Origin: Streptomyces sp. AJS327
Lineage (GTDB): Bacteria; Actinomycetota; Actinomycetes; Streptomycetales; Streptomycetaceae
Assembly: GCF_013450295.1 (NCBI RefSeq)
Contig: NZ_SKBR01000004.1
Location: forward strand, 547,501 to 611,500
Length of the DNA: 64,000 bases
Reading direction: 5' to 3'
In this document: in pieces, positions 35,544-44,077 of the stretch
Position numbering within the stretch: the first letter of the stretch is position 1
Layout: every line of letters begins with the position of its first letter
Program-made: the position numbers and the translations under genes
Notes under the pieces: model-generated
Databases searched by the model: none
What the model saw: only the letters and a program-made list of their open reading frames with translations
Told to the model about the DNA's origin: nothing

Positions 35544-36146
35544 ATGAGCCAGAGTCGTGCCCCACGCCGTCGTCTCGCCGCCCTGTTCGCCACCGTGGCG
35601 GCCGGGGCGCTGGCGCTCACCGGCTGCGGTGCGGGCGAGACCGGATCGGCCTCCGGGGACACCAAGTTCGTGCAGGGCACCGGCGAGCTGACGAAGGTGG
35701 CGAAGGGCGACCGGAAGAAGGCGCCGGACATCGAGGGCGAGACCCTCGACGGCGACACCCTGAAACTCAAGGAGTACCGCGGCAAGGTCGTGGTGCTGAA
35801 CGTCTGGGGCTCCTGGTGCGCGCCGTGCCGGGCCGAGGCGCCGAACCTCGCCAAGGTGGCCAAGGACACCAAGGACCGGGGTGTCGAGTTCGTCGGGCTC
35901 AACACCCGCGACCCGGACAAGGCCCCCGCGCTGGCCTTCGAGCGCAACTTCAACGTGGACTACCCCAGCATCTACGACCCGAGCGGGAAGCAGATCCTGC
36001 GGTTCCCCAAGTACAGCCTCTCTCTCCAGACCATCCCGTCCACCGCCATCCTGGACCGGAAGGGCCGGATCGCCGTGCGCGCGCTGAAGGAGCTCAGCGA
36101 GAAGGAGCTGCGCGACGCCATCGAGCCCCTGATCAAGGAGAAGTGA
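35544..36146 (+). CDS. resA: TlpA/ResA-like thioredoxin lipoprotein
   Basis: A 200-residue exported thiol-disulfide oxidoreductase of the TlpA/ResA family that reduces apocytochrome c cysteines outside the membrane before heme attachment. The signal peptide (RRRLAALFATVAAGALALTGC) ends in a lipobox Cys; the redox site WGSWCAPCRAEAP is near residues 88-100, and the cis-Pro loop is QTIPSTAILD. It is first of four co-oriented System II genes with very short gaps. There is no clear ribosome binding site just before the ATG at 35544; the AT-rich GAAACTTTTCAC precedes it. Confidence 0.93.
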   Translation: MSQSRAPRRRLAALFATVAAGALALTGCGAGETGSASGDTKFVQGTGELTKVAKGDRKKAPDIEGETLDGDTLKLKEYRGKVVVLNVWGSWCAPCRAEAPNLAKVAKDTKDRGVEFVGLNTRDPDKAPALAFERNFNVDYPSIYDPSGKQILRFPKYSLSLQTIPSTAILDRKGRIAVRALKELSEKELRDAIEPLIKEK

Positions 36147-36153
36147 CCGGGGC

Positions 36154-36924
36154 ATGGACACGCTCCTCGCCACCGGCATGAACCAGACCGTCCTCTCCGG
36201 GGCGCTGCTGCTGGCGATCCCGATCGCGGTCCTCGGCGGTCTGGTCTCCTTCTTCTCGCCCTGCGTGCTGCCGCTCGTCCCCGGCTACCTCTCCTACGTC
36301 ACCGGGGTGAGCGGCGCCGACCTGGCGGAGGCGCGGCGCGGGCGGATGGCCGCGGGCGCGGGCCTGTTCGTCCTCGGGTTCACCGCGGTCTTCGTCTCGA
36401 CCGGCGCGTTCTTCGGCGGCTTCGGCGCCACCCTCCAGCAGCACCGCGAGACCATCTCCCAGGTGCTGGGCGGGTTGACGATACTGCTGGGCCTGGCCTT
36501 CATGGGCGCCCTCGGGCCGCTCTCCCGGTTCACCTCGCGCGAGCTGCGGTTCCACAGGAAGCCGGCGATCGGGCTGGCCGGGGCGCCGATGCTCGGGGTG
36601 CTGTTCGGCGTCGGCTGGACGCCGTGCATCGGGCCGACGCTGGCCGCCGTGCAGACCCTCGCGCTGACCGAGGCGAGCGCGGGCCGCGGGGCGCTGCTGA
36701 CCGTGGCGTACTGTCTGGGGCTGGGCCTGCCGTTCGTGATCGCCGCCGTCGCGTTCCGCCGGGCGCTGGGCGCCTTCGGCTGGGTGAAGCGGCACTACGC
36801 CCTGGTGATGCGGATCGGCGGCGGGATGCTGGTCGCGGTGGGACTGTTGCTGGTCACCGGGATCTGGGACCGGATCGTCTACGAGATCCAGGTCTGGTCG
36901 TCCGACTTCACGGTGGGGATCTGA
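36154..36924 (+). CDS. ccdA: Cytochrome c biogenesis protein CcdA
   Basis: A 256-residue membrane protein that carries electrons from cytoplasmic thioredoxin to ResA. Six hydrophobic segments are visible, including LLLAIPIAVLGGLVSFFSPC and AGAGLFVLGFTAVFVSTGAF. The two redox cysteines are in FSPCVLPLVPGY and GWTPCIGPTLAAV, at the positions typical of the family. It begins 7 bases after resA (ATG 36154; an ATG at 36178 is an alternative) and ends 3 bases before resB, so the genes form an operon. Confidence 0.94.
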   Translation: MDTLLATGMNQTVLSGALLLAIPIAVLGGLVSFFSPCVLPLVPGYLSYVTGVSGADLAEARRGRMAAGAGLFVLGFTAVFVSTGAFFGGFGATLQQHRETISQVLGGLTILLGLAFMGALGPLSRFTSRELRFHRKPAIGLAGAPMLGVLFGVGWTPCIGPTLAAVQTLALTEASAGRGALLTVAYCLGLGLPFVIAAVAFRRALGAFGWVKRHYALVMRIGGGMLVAVGLLLVTGIWDRIVYEIQVWSSDFTVGI

Positions 36925-36927
36925 ACC

Positions 36928-38790
36928 ATGAGCACCACGCAGACCGACAGCGACCCGGCGCCGGCCGGCGGCACCGAGGACGCCGAGGCGTCCCGGGAGG
37001 CCGGGGCGCAGCTGTCCACCGCCCCGGGCGAGGACCGGCTGAACGTCCCCTCGCTGGGGCTGCTGGGCTGGCTGCGCTGGACCTGGCGGCAGCTGACCTC
37101 GATGCGCGTCGCGCTGATACTGCTGTTCCTGGTCTCGCTGGGCGCGGTGCCGGGCTCCGTCATCCCGCAGACCTCGGTCGACGCCGTCAAGGTCGAGGAG
37201 TTCCGGCAGAAGCACGACGTCCTGGCACCGATCTACGACAGGCTCCAGCTGTTCGACGTCTACAGCTCGGTCTGGTTCTCCGCGATCTACATCCTGCTGT
37301 TCATCTCGCTGGCGGGCTGCATCGTGCCGCGCAGCTGGCAGTTCGTCGGCCAGCTGCGCAGCAGGCCGCCACGCGCCCCCCGGCGGCTGAACCGGATGCC
37401 CGCCTACACCACCTGGCGCACCGACGCCGCTCCGGAGGAGGTGCTGGGCGCCGCGCGCTCCCTGCTGGGCGGGAAGCGGTTCCGCACCGACCGGGCGGAG
37501 GGCGCGGACTCGGTCGCCGCGGAGAAGGGCTACCTGCGCGAGGCGGGCAACCTCGTCTTCCACATCGCGCTGATCGTGCTGCTGCTGGCCTTCGCCGCCG
37601 GTCAGCTGTGGAAGGCCGAGGGCAGCAAGCTGGTGATCAAGGGTGACGGCTTCGCCAACACCATGACCCAGTACGACGACTTCCGCTCCGGTTCGCTCTT
37701 CAGCGCGGACGACCTGGACACCTTCGGGTTCACCCTGAAGGACTTCCACGCCTCCTTCGAGAGCAGCGGGCCGAACAAGAACACCCCGCGCGACTACCGC
37801 GCCGACATCACCTACTGGGAGGGCGCGGACGGCGCCGAGAAGCCCGCGCGGATCGAGGTCAACAAGCCGCTCCAGGTGGGCGACTCGAAGGTGTACCTGA
37901 TCGCGCACGGCTACGCGCCGATCGTCTCGGTGAAGGACGGCAAGGGCGACATCGCGTACCGCGGTCCGGTGCCCTTCCTCCAGCAGGACACCAACCTGAC
38001 CTCCAGCGGCGTCGTGAAGGTGACGGACTACCGGGACGCCAGGGGGCGCAAGGACCAGCTCGGCTTCCAGGGCTTCTTCGTACCGCACTTCGACCCGAAG
38101 TCGGGGACGATGTTCTCCCAGTCGCCGATGCCGAAGAACCCGGTCATGTTCCTGACCGCCTACCGGGGCGACCTCGGGCTGGACGCGGGCCTCGCGCAGA
38201 GCGTCTACCAGCTCGACACCTCGAACATGAAGCAGTTCAAGGAGAAGAACGGACGGGCCTTCGCCAAGCGCCTCGACCCGGGCGGCACGATGAAGCTCCC
38301 GAACGGCGCGGGCACGCTGAAGTTCGAGGGCATCGAGGAGTGGGCGAACTTCACCGTCTCCCACCAGAAGGGCAACGGCTGGGCGCTCGCCGGGGCGCTC
38401 GCCGCGATCGTGGGCCTGGCCGGTTCGCTGTTCATCCAGCGCCGCCGGGTCTGGGTGCGGGCGGCCACCGGCCCGGACGGCCAGACGGTCGTCGAGATGG
38501 CCGGACTCGGCCGGAGCGACTCCGCGCGACTCCCCGAGGAGCTGGGCGAACTCGCCGACGAGCTGCGGCGGGACGCCCCGGTCGCCGCCCCGCCCGAGCC
38601 CACCACCGCCGACTCCGACTCCGACGCCGCTGGGTCCGGCGCCGGGTCCGGCGCGGGCGAGCCCGATACCGGTTCCGGCTCCGGTTCCGCGTCCGACCCC
38701 GAGCCCGGTGCTGAGGCCGGGCCCACCCCCCCCACCGCAGGCGACGCCGAGGACGGCGCCGCGACCTCGCCCCGAGGAGAGCGCCAGTGA
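36928..38790 (+). CDS. resB: Cytochrome c biogenesis protein ResB (Ccs1)
   Basis: A 620-residue membrane protein that, with CcsA, forms the heme transporter-synthase of System II. Three membrane helices occur in the first 220 residues (MRVALILLFLVSLGAVPGS, VWFSAIYILLFISLAGCIV, LVFHIALIVLLLAFAAGQLW), then a large extracytoplasmic domain, and a fourth helix (GWALAGALAAIVGLAGSLFI). The last 80 residues are a Ser/Gly/Asp/Pro low-complexity tail (SGAGSGAGEPDTGSGSGSAS), likely disordered. The stop overlaps the ccsA GTG (GTGA). Confidence 0.94.
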   Translation: MSTTQTDSDPAPAGGTEDAEASREAGAQLSTAPGEDRLNVPSLGLLGWLRWTWRQLTSMRVALILLFLVSLGAVPGSVIPQTSVDAVKVEEFRQKHDVLAPIYDRLQLFDVYSSVWFSAIYILLFISLAGCIVPRSWQFVGQLRSRPPRAPRRLNRMPAYTTWRTDAAPEEVLGAARSLLGGKRFRTDRAEGADSVAAEKGYLREAGNLVFHIALIVLLLAFAAGQLWKAEGSKLVIKGDGFANTMTQYDDFRSGSLFSADDLDTFGFTLKDFHASFESSGPNKNTPRDYRADITYWEGADGAEKPARIEVNKPLQVGDSKVYLIAHGYAPIVSVKDGKGDIAYRGPVPFLQQDTNLTSSGVVKVTDYRDARGRKDQLGFQGFFVPHFDPKSGTMFSQSPMPKNPVMFLTAYRGDLGLDAGLAQSVYQLDTSNMKQFKEKNGRAFAKRLDPGGTMKLPNGAGTLKFEGIEEWANFTVSHQKGNGWALAGALAAIVGLAGSLFIQRRRVWVRAATGPDGQTVVEMAGLGRSDSARLPEELGELADELRRDAPVAAPPEPTTADSDSDAAGSGAGSGAGEPDTGSGSGSASDPEPGAEAGPTPPTAGDAEDGAATSPRGERQ

Positions 38791-39905
38791 TCATCGCAGC
38801 GGCGAACGAGAGCCTCGCCGAGATCAGCAACTACTTCGTCTACTCGGCGATGGCCGTCTACATCCTCACCTTCTTCGCGTACATCGCGGAGTGGGTGTTC
38901 GGCAGCCGCAGCCGGGTCGCCCGTACGGCGGCCGAACTGACCGGTGGCAAGACCGGTGGCGGGAAGAGCGCCAAGGGCGGCGCCGCGGTTCCGGCGCAGG
39001 CCGGGGCGGCGGGCAAGGAGTCCGAGGGCGGCGGCACCGCGGTGCTGGAGCGGCCCCGGGTCGTCACCCGCTCCTCGTCCGGGCGCCGCGGGGACCTGCC
39101 GGACGGGCCGGGCGCGGCGGCGGGGGACGAGCAGGGCGACCTGTACGGGCGGATCGCCGTCTCGCTGATGGTGCTCGCCTTCCTGCTGCACTTCAGCGGG
39201 GTGCTCACCCGCTCCCTCTCGGTGCAGCGGGCGCCCTGGGGCAACATGTACGAGTTCTCCACCACCTTCTCGATGGTGGCGGTCGGCGCGTACCTGGGCT
39301 TCCTGGTGGCGCGGAAGAACGTCCGCTGGATCGGACTGCCGCTGGTGACGACGGTGCTGCTGGACCTCGGTCTGGCCGTCACCGTCCTCTACACCGAGAG
39401 TGACCAGCTGGTACCCGCGCTGGACTCCTACTGGCTGTGGATCCACGTCTCGCTGGCCATCGTCTGCGGCGCTCTGTTCTACCTCGGCTGCGTCGGCACG
39501 ATCCTCTACCTCTTCCGGGACCGCTACGAGACGAAGCTGATCGCCGGCGGCAAGCCGAGCGCCTTCGCCACCTCCGTCCTGGAGCGGCTGCCCTCCGCGG
39601 CCTCGCTGGACAAGTTCGCCTACCGGATCAACGCGGCGGTCTTCCCGTTCTGGACCTTCACGATCGTCGCCGGGGCCATCTGGGCCGGTGACGCCTGGGG
39701 CCGGTACTGGGGCTGGGACCCCAAGGAGGTCTGGTCGTTCATCACCTGGGTCGTGTACGCCTGTTACCTGCACGCCCGCGCGACGGCCGGGTGGAAGGGC
39801 CGCAAGGCCGCCTACCTGGCGCTGCTCGCCTTCGCCACCTGGCTCTTCAACTACTACGGCGTCAACGTCCTCTTCGACGGTCAGCACTCCTACGCCGACG
39901 TCTGA
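38787..39905 (+). CDS. ccsA: Cytochrome c biogenesis protein CcsA/CcsB
   Basis: A 372-residue multi-spanning protein of the heme-handling family. The tryptophan-rich motif reads GDAWGRYWGWDPKEVWSFIT and binds heme on the outer face; conserved His residues appear in AFLLHFSGVLTRSL, LWIHVSLAIVCGALF and YACYLHARATAGW. A Gly/Ala/Lys linker separates the first helix from the rest. Start: GTG at 38787, overlapping the resB stop. After the stop, the TGACC-GGCCGCC pattern repeats three more times (see findings). Confidence 0.94.
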   Translation: MIIAAANESLAEISNYFVYSAMAVYILTFFAYIAEWVFGSRSRVARTAAELTGGKTGGGKSAKGGAAVPAQAGAAGKESEGGGTAVLERPRVVTRSSSGRRGDLPDGPGAAAGDEQGDLYGRIAVSLMVLAFLLHFSGVLTRSLSVQRAPWGNMYEFSTTFSMVAVGAYLGFLVARKNVRWIGLPLVTTVLLDLGLAVTVLYTESDQLVPALDSYWLWIHVSLAIVCGALFYLGCVGTILYLFRDRYETKLIAGGKPSAFATSVLERLPSAASLDKFAYRINAAVFPFWTFTIVAGAIWAGDAWGRYWGWDPKEVWSFITWVVYACYLHARATAGWKGRKAAYLALLAFATWLFNYYGVNVLFDGQHSYADV

Positions 39906-40051
39906 CCGGGCCGCCCCGGCCTTGACCGGCCGCCGTCCCGCTGACCCCGGCCGCCGTCCCGCTGACCGTGCCTCCCCCGGCGGGGTCGCCAACGGGCGGG
40001 CGCGCGGGCTTACTTGGTGGGTCCGGGAGGCGAGGGTACCCTCACCGCATC

Positions 40052-41092
40052 GTGACTGCCCCGCCACCGGACCCCGCCGGTCCCGTTCCCGTACCCGGTG
40101 AACCCGCCGTCCACAACGCCGACTTCGACCGCTACGCCCCGCGCTTCCTGCTGTGGCTGTGGGAGCGCGCGGGCGAGAGCCACGCCCCGGTCGGCTGCGC
40201 CGAGTTCCGTGCCTGGCAGCGGATCGAGCCGGAGGTGCTGGCCACGCTGATCGACCACGTGGTCGCGCTGGGCTTCGTCCGGCGGTACGCGGGGTACGGC
40301 GGATCCGGCGCGGGCGGGCCGCTGGTGCTGCTGCGGCCCGAGGGGGCCGAACAGGCCCGCAGGCTGGCCCGCCGCCGGGAGAACGACGGCGAGCGGCGGC
40401 AGTACGCGCTCCGCGCCGTACTGGAGTGGCTGCGGCAGCGCCGGGGCCACACGGAGCCCCGGCTCGGGGAGTTCTTCGACTCCGCGCAGATCTTCTTCCT
40501 CGGCACCGCGCTCTCCTGGGAGGAGGTCTCGGACGCGGTGGACTGGCTGTCCGACGTGGACCTGCTGGTCCGGACGGAGGCCGAGCCGGGGGACGCGCGC
40601 GGCCCCCGGGTGTCGCTCACCGGGGACGGCCGCGAGTTCGTCTGGAGCGGCGCCCGGCTGGAGGAGTACCTGCGCCAGCGCCGGGAGCGGGCGCGGCCGG
40701 TGGTGCGCACCCACATCGCGCGCGCCGACAAGGTGCAGATCGCCGGCCGCGATCTGCACAGCGCCGACGTGCGTTACTCCGTCGAGCTGCGCCCGGCCGA
40801 ACTGGGCGTGCTCATCGGCGCGCTGGCGCCGCAGCTGGAGCTGGACGCGGACTCGCTCGACGAACTCCTCCGGCTTAGCCGCCAGTTGACGCGCTACGAC
40901 CCGGACGCCGGGCCGGGCGACGGCGGTTCCGCTGCCGGTTCCGGTTCCGGTGACGGCGATCCGGACGACGGGCGGGTGCGGGGCACGCTGCGCCGGATGC
41001 GCGAGCTGGTGTCGGTGGCCTCGCGGGGCAGCGCCCGCGAGGTGGTGGACGTGGTCATCGGCCAGGTCCTCTCCCGGGCCCTCGGCGGCTGA
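40052..41092 (+). CDS. Unknown protein, predicted winged-helix-like
   Basis: A 346-residue cytosolic protein I do not recognise. The N-terminal half is helical and could be two winged helices: FDRYAPRFLLWLWERAG, VLATLIDHVVALGFVRRYAG, QYALRAVLEWLRQRRGH, WEEVSDAVDWLSDVDLLVR, then RVSLTGDGREFVWSG, the pattern of a wing. A short beta-rich segment follows (HIARADKVQIAGRDLHSADV) and then a helical C-terminus (LRRMRELVSVASRGSAREVV). Start: GTG at 40052. It is 840 bases upstream of the NTPase gene on the same strand; whether they function together is open. Confidence 0.7.
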   Translation: MTAPPPDPAGPVPVPGEPAVHNADFDRYAPRFLLWLWERAGESHAPVGCAEFRAWQRIEPEVLATLIDHVVALGFVRRYAGYGGSGAGGPLVLLRPEGAEQARRLARRRENDGERRQYALRAVLEWLRQRRGHTEPRLGEFFDSAQIFFLGTALSWEEVSDAVDWLSDVDLLVRTEAEPGDARGPRVSLTGDGREFVWSGARLEEYLRQRRERARPVVRTHIARADKVQIAGRDLHSADVRYSVELRPAELGVLIGALAPQLELDADSLDELLRLSRQLTRYDPDAGPGDGGSAAGSGSGDGDPDDGRVRGTLRRMRELVSVASRGSAREVVDVVIGQVLSRALGG

Positions 41093-41930
41093 CCCGCCAC
41101 GCGCCCCTCCCGCGAGCCGTCGGTGTCGAGGCGTCGGGGTGTCGGGTGGTCCCGAACCATCCACCGTGGGAGGGCGGTTGGAGGACGGGCGCGGGGTACT
41201 CACCAACGGGCCGGGTGGCCCAGGGGGTTGGATTCGGCCACTCCGGGTGCCAGGGCGCGCCCGCCGTGCCGCCCCGGGGTCCCCGCGGGCCCCGTCCCGC
41301 CCGGAGTTCACCGACCGCACCGCAGGGCACTGCCCGGCCAACCCGCCCGCCCAACCGCGTACTTCAGCCAAATCCGCGCCGTGCACGCCCTTCCAGCGGC
41401 CGGAAAACGATCCCAAGGGGTATACCAATAGACGAGTGGTTCGTGGCAGTGGTGGGCCGCCGGATTCCGGGTAGGTGGCCGAAGGGCGCCGGTCCGGTGC
41501 GGGGCGCGGAAGGCGAGGTGCGGTGGACGGGTGCCCCAGGGCCACCGGGCCGCCACCTCGGACGAGCGGTCGCCGGGCACCTCGGGACGGGCGGGGACAC
41601 CGCCGCCGGGGTTGGCCCGCGCGGCGCCGCACCCGCCGCCGGGGCGGCGGGCGGCGAACGGCTCACCCCCGACGGGGAGTTGGCCGAGGTGGCCGGGGGA
41701 CCGGGTGCCGGGGCGCGCTTCGCGTGACACGGTGCCAGGGGCGCACCGACGGCACCGCGGCGCACGCCGCGCGCGGCGGCCGGACGGTCGACGGGCCCGG
41801 CGCGGCGGCCGGGCCGACGGAACGGGAGAGAGACACGCGAGTCCCCGGACGGGACGGGCGTGAGACGGGAACGCGCACACGGAAGAGCACGTACGGGCCA
41901 CCGGAACGTGTACGAGACGCGGGGGACGCG
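41093..41930. other. Gap before the NTPase gene
   Basis: About 840 bases. An AT-richer spot near 41395-41435 (GGAAAACG, then GGTATACC) looks promoter-like. The plus-strand open frame 41146-41727 is Gly/Ala/Pro-rich with no recognisable motif, and I do not call it. The region after 41730 is probably untranslated leader. Confidence 0.5.
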
Positions 41931-44069
41931 ATGGAGTTGTACGGGCAGGAACCGCTCCTGGGCGAGCTGGTGCCACGGCTCGTCGGCCTGACGTCCAGCG
42001 ACCGCCCCCGGCTGGTCCGGCAGGAACACCGGGACGATCCCCCGGTCGTGGTGCTCACCGGGCAGCACGGTGCCGGGAAGACCGCCGCGCTCGACGCCGT
42101 CCAGCGGCACTACACCGAACTGCTCCCGCTCGCCCGCGTCGATCTGGCCGACCCCCGCGCGGCGGGCGGCGAGGGGATGGCCGCCCAGCCCAACACCTCC
42201 GGTGTGGTCGAGGTACTGGAGCGGATCGCGGTGGGGCTCGCCCGCCCCGTTCCCGGCTACCGTCCCTGTCGCTTCCCCCGGCTGCTGGCCGGACTGTTCG
42301 CCGTCTCCAGCTGGCGGCGCGGGGATCAGGGGCAGCGCGCCGTGGCGGCCTCCCGGATCGGCGCGCTGCTGCCGCTGGCCGACCATCCGGGGCAGGGCGG
42401 CGAGGAGGAGGGTGAGGAGTGGGTCGCGGCGATCGGCGGGCAACTGGTCGCCAACTCCGGTGCGGCGCTGGGAGAGGACGACCTGGAGCCGGTAGCCCGG
42501 CTGGTCGTCGAGGAGTACGTCCGGCGGCACGCGGGCTCCGGTGGGGGCGAGCCGGTGCGCGCCTGGTACCGGGCCCGGCCGCAGGCCGCCGTCGAGGAGC
42601 AGGGTGATCCGCTGGTCCGGCTCTGCCTCGACTTCCACCAGGGCGGCGACCTCCTGCCCCCCGTCGAACAGACGCTGGTGGCGGCCCTGTTGGAGGACCT
42701 GGTCGACGGCTACCGGGGCTGGTGGAAACGGATCAACCGGGTGCCGCGACCGCTGGTGCTGCTGGACGACGCGCACACCACGACCGGCGCCGCCTTCCTC
42801 GAACGGCTCCTGGAGCACCGGCAGTCGAGCGCCACGTCCGGTGGCACCGACCCGCTGATCGTCCTCGCGAGTCTGCTCGGGGACGGTGCGGAACACTACC
42901 CGCACGCCTCCCGGGGCGAGTTGGCGGAGCTGGCACACGGAACCGGCTGGGAGCGGCGCTCGCCGGACAAGCCGTCCGCAGGTGTGCTGACGCTGCCGCT
43001 GCCCGCGCTGTCCTCCGGCGACCTGCTCAGCATGCTGCAACGCACATCCCGTCCGGGACACGCCCAACTCTGCACTGTCGTCCACCGGTTGACGGGCGGT
43101 CACCCACTCAGTGGGCGGATGCTCTGCGAGGCGGTGGTGGCCGCCTCCGCCGACCGCTCCGTCGAGCCCGAGGAGCTGTTCGACCTGCGCACCGGTGGGG
43201 AGGGCGACGGCGGCGCGGAGGAGGAGAACGGCGCGGCGCCGGTCGCCGAACGTCTGCTGCGCCGCCTCGTCCCGGTGCTGCCGACCCGGCACCACCTGAT
43301 GGTGCTGGCCCTCGCCCGTGACCGGGAGGCCGCCGAGGCCCTGGTGGCCGAGGGACTGACCGGGGAGGCGCCGGGCGGCGGCACCGGCATCGTGGACGCC
43401 GAGCGCTCCCGGGTGCTGGAGGCCGCGCGCTATCTGGAGCGCGAGTGGTGGACGCCTCCGCGCGGCACCCCGTACGCCCCCGCGCCCTCCTTCGTCGCCG
43501 ACCCGCTGCTGTACGCGCTGCTGGTGCACGAGACCCGGCGCCGCTCCCCCGAGGAGCAGACCGGACGCCAGTGGGGCGACCTGCACGACTTCCTGCGCCG
43601 CTACCACGAGCAGCGCGGCGCCCCGGGCGACGAGGTGGACGCGCTGCGGCACACGCTCGCCCTCGGCTACGCACAGGGCGTGGTCCTGGAGTTGACGCGT
43701 ATGTTCACCGAACAGGAGGACGTGCGCGGCTTCCTCGCGGCGCTGCGGCACGTCGCCTCGGCGCCGCACCCGCCGTCCGGGGAGTGGCGGGACGAGCGCA
43801 CCGACATCGCGCGGGGCTCCTGCGACCACCGGCAGCCCAGCGCCGACGACGTGCAGCGCTCCGTCAACCGGCTGCTGCACGCGCTGTGGTTCCTGGACGA
43901 CCCGGTGCGGGAGCCGCTGCGCGAGCTGTGCTCCGGGATCGGGACCGAACTGGACTTCCTGTCCCTGCGGCACGCCTCGGGACATCCGGTGCTCAACGCG
44001 GCGGCCAGCTCCTGGCCGACGGCCGCGTGGGAGGGCCGCCGGCCCTACCCCGTCGAAGGATTGGACTGA
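41931..44069 (+). CDS. Large P-loop NTPase of unknown function
   Basis: A 712-residue cytosolic ATPase. Walker A is LTGQHGAGKT (residues 42-51) and Walker B is PLVLLDDAHTT (about 273-283), arranged as in AAA/STAND-type NTPases that act as signal switches. A sensor-like stretch DPLIVLASLLGDGAEHY follows. The C-terminal 300 residues are helical (RRLVPVLPTRHHLMVLALAR, LEREWWTPPRG, DEVDALRHTLALGYAQGVVL) and may be a winged helix plus TPR-like repeats. No membrane segment. Start: ATG at 41931 after GGGGGA. The next gene begins 8 bases after the stop, so NTPase and receptor-like protein are one transcription unit. Confidence 0.82.
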   Translation: MELYGQEPLLGELVPRLVGLTSSDRPRLVRQEHRDDPPVVVLTGQHGAGKTAALDAVQRHYTELLPLARVDLADPRAAGGEGMAAQPNTSGVVEVLERIAVGLARPVPGYRPCRFPRLLAGLFAVSSWRRGDQGQRAVAASRIGALLPLADHPGQGGEEEGEEWVAAIGGQLVANSGAALGEDDLEPVARLVVEEYVRRHAGSGGGEPVRAWYRARPQAAVEEQGDPLVRLCLDFHQGGDLLPPVEQTLVAALLEDLVDGYRGWWKRINRVPRPLVLLDDAHTTTGAAFLERLLEHRQSSATSGGTDPLIVLASLLGDGAEHYPHASRGELAELAHGTGWERRSPDKPSAGVLTLPLPALSSGDLLSMLQRTSRPGHAQLCTVVHRLTGGHPLSGRMLCEAVVAASADRSVEPEELFDLRTGGEGDGGAEEENGAAPVAERLLRRLVPVLPTRHHLMVLALARDREAAEALVAEGLTGEAPGGGTGIVDAERSRVLEAARYLEREWWTPPRGTPYAPAPSFVADPLLYALLVHETRRRSPEEQTGRQWGDLHDFLRRYHEQRGAPGDEVDALRHTLALGYAQGVVLELTRMFTEQEDVRGFLAALRHVASAPHPPSGEWRDERTDIARGSCDHRQPSADDVQRSVNRLLHALWFLDDPVREPLRELCSGIGTELDFLSLRHASGHPVLNAAASSWPTAAWEGRRPYPVEGLD

Positions 44070-44077
44070 CTGGAACC

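Noticed and set aside
41146..41727. A 193-codon frame before the NTPase gene
   Set aside because: It is low-complexity Gly/Ala/Pro, has no motif, and its early part has random third positions.
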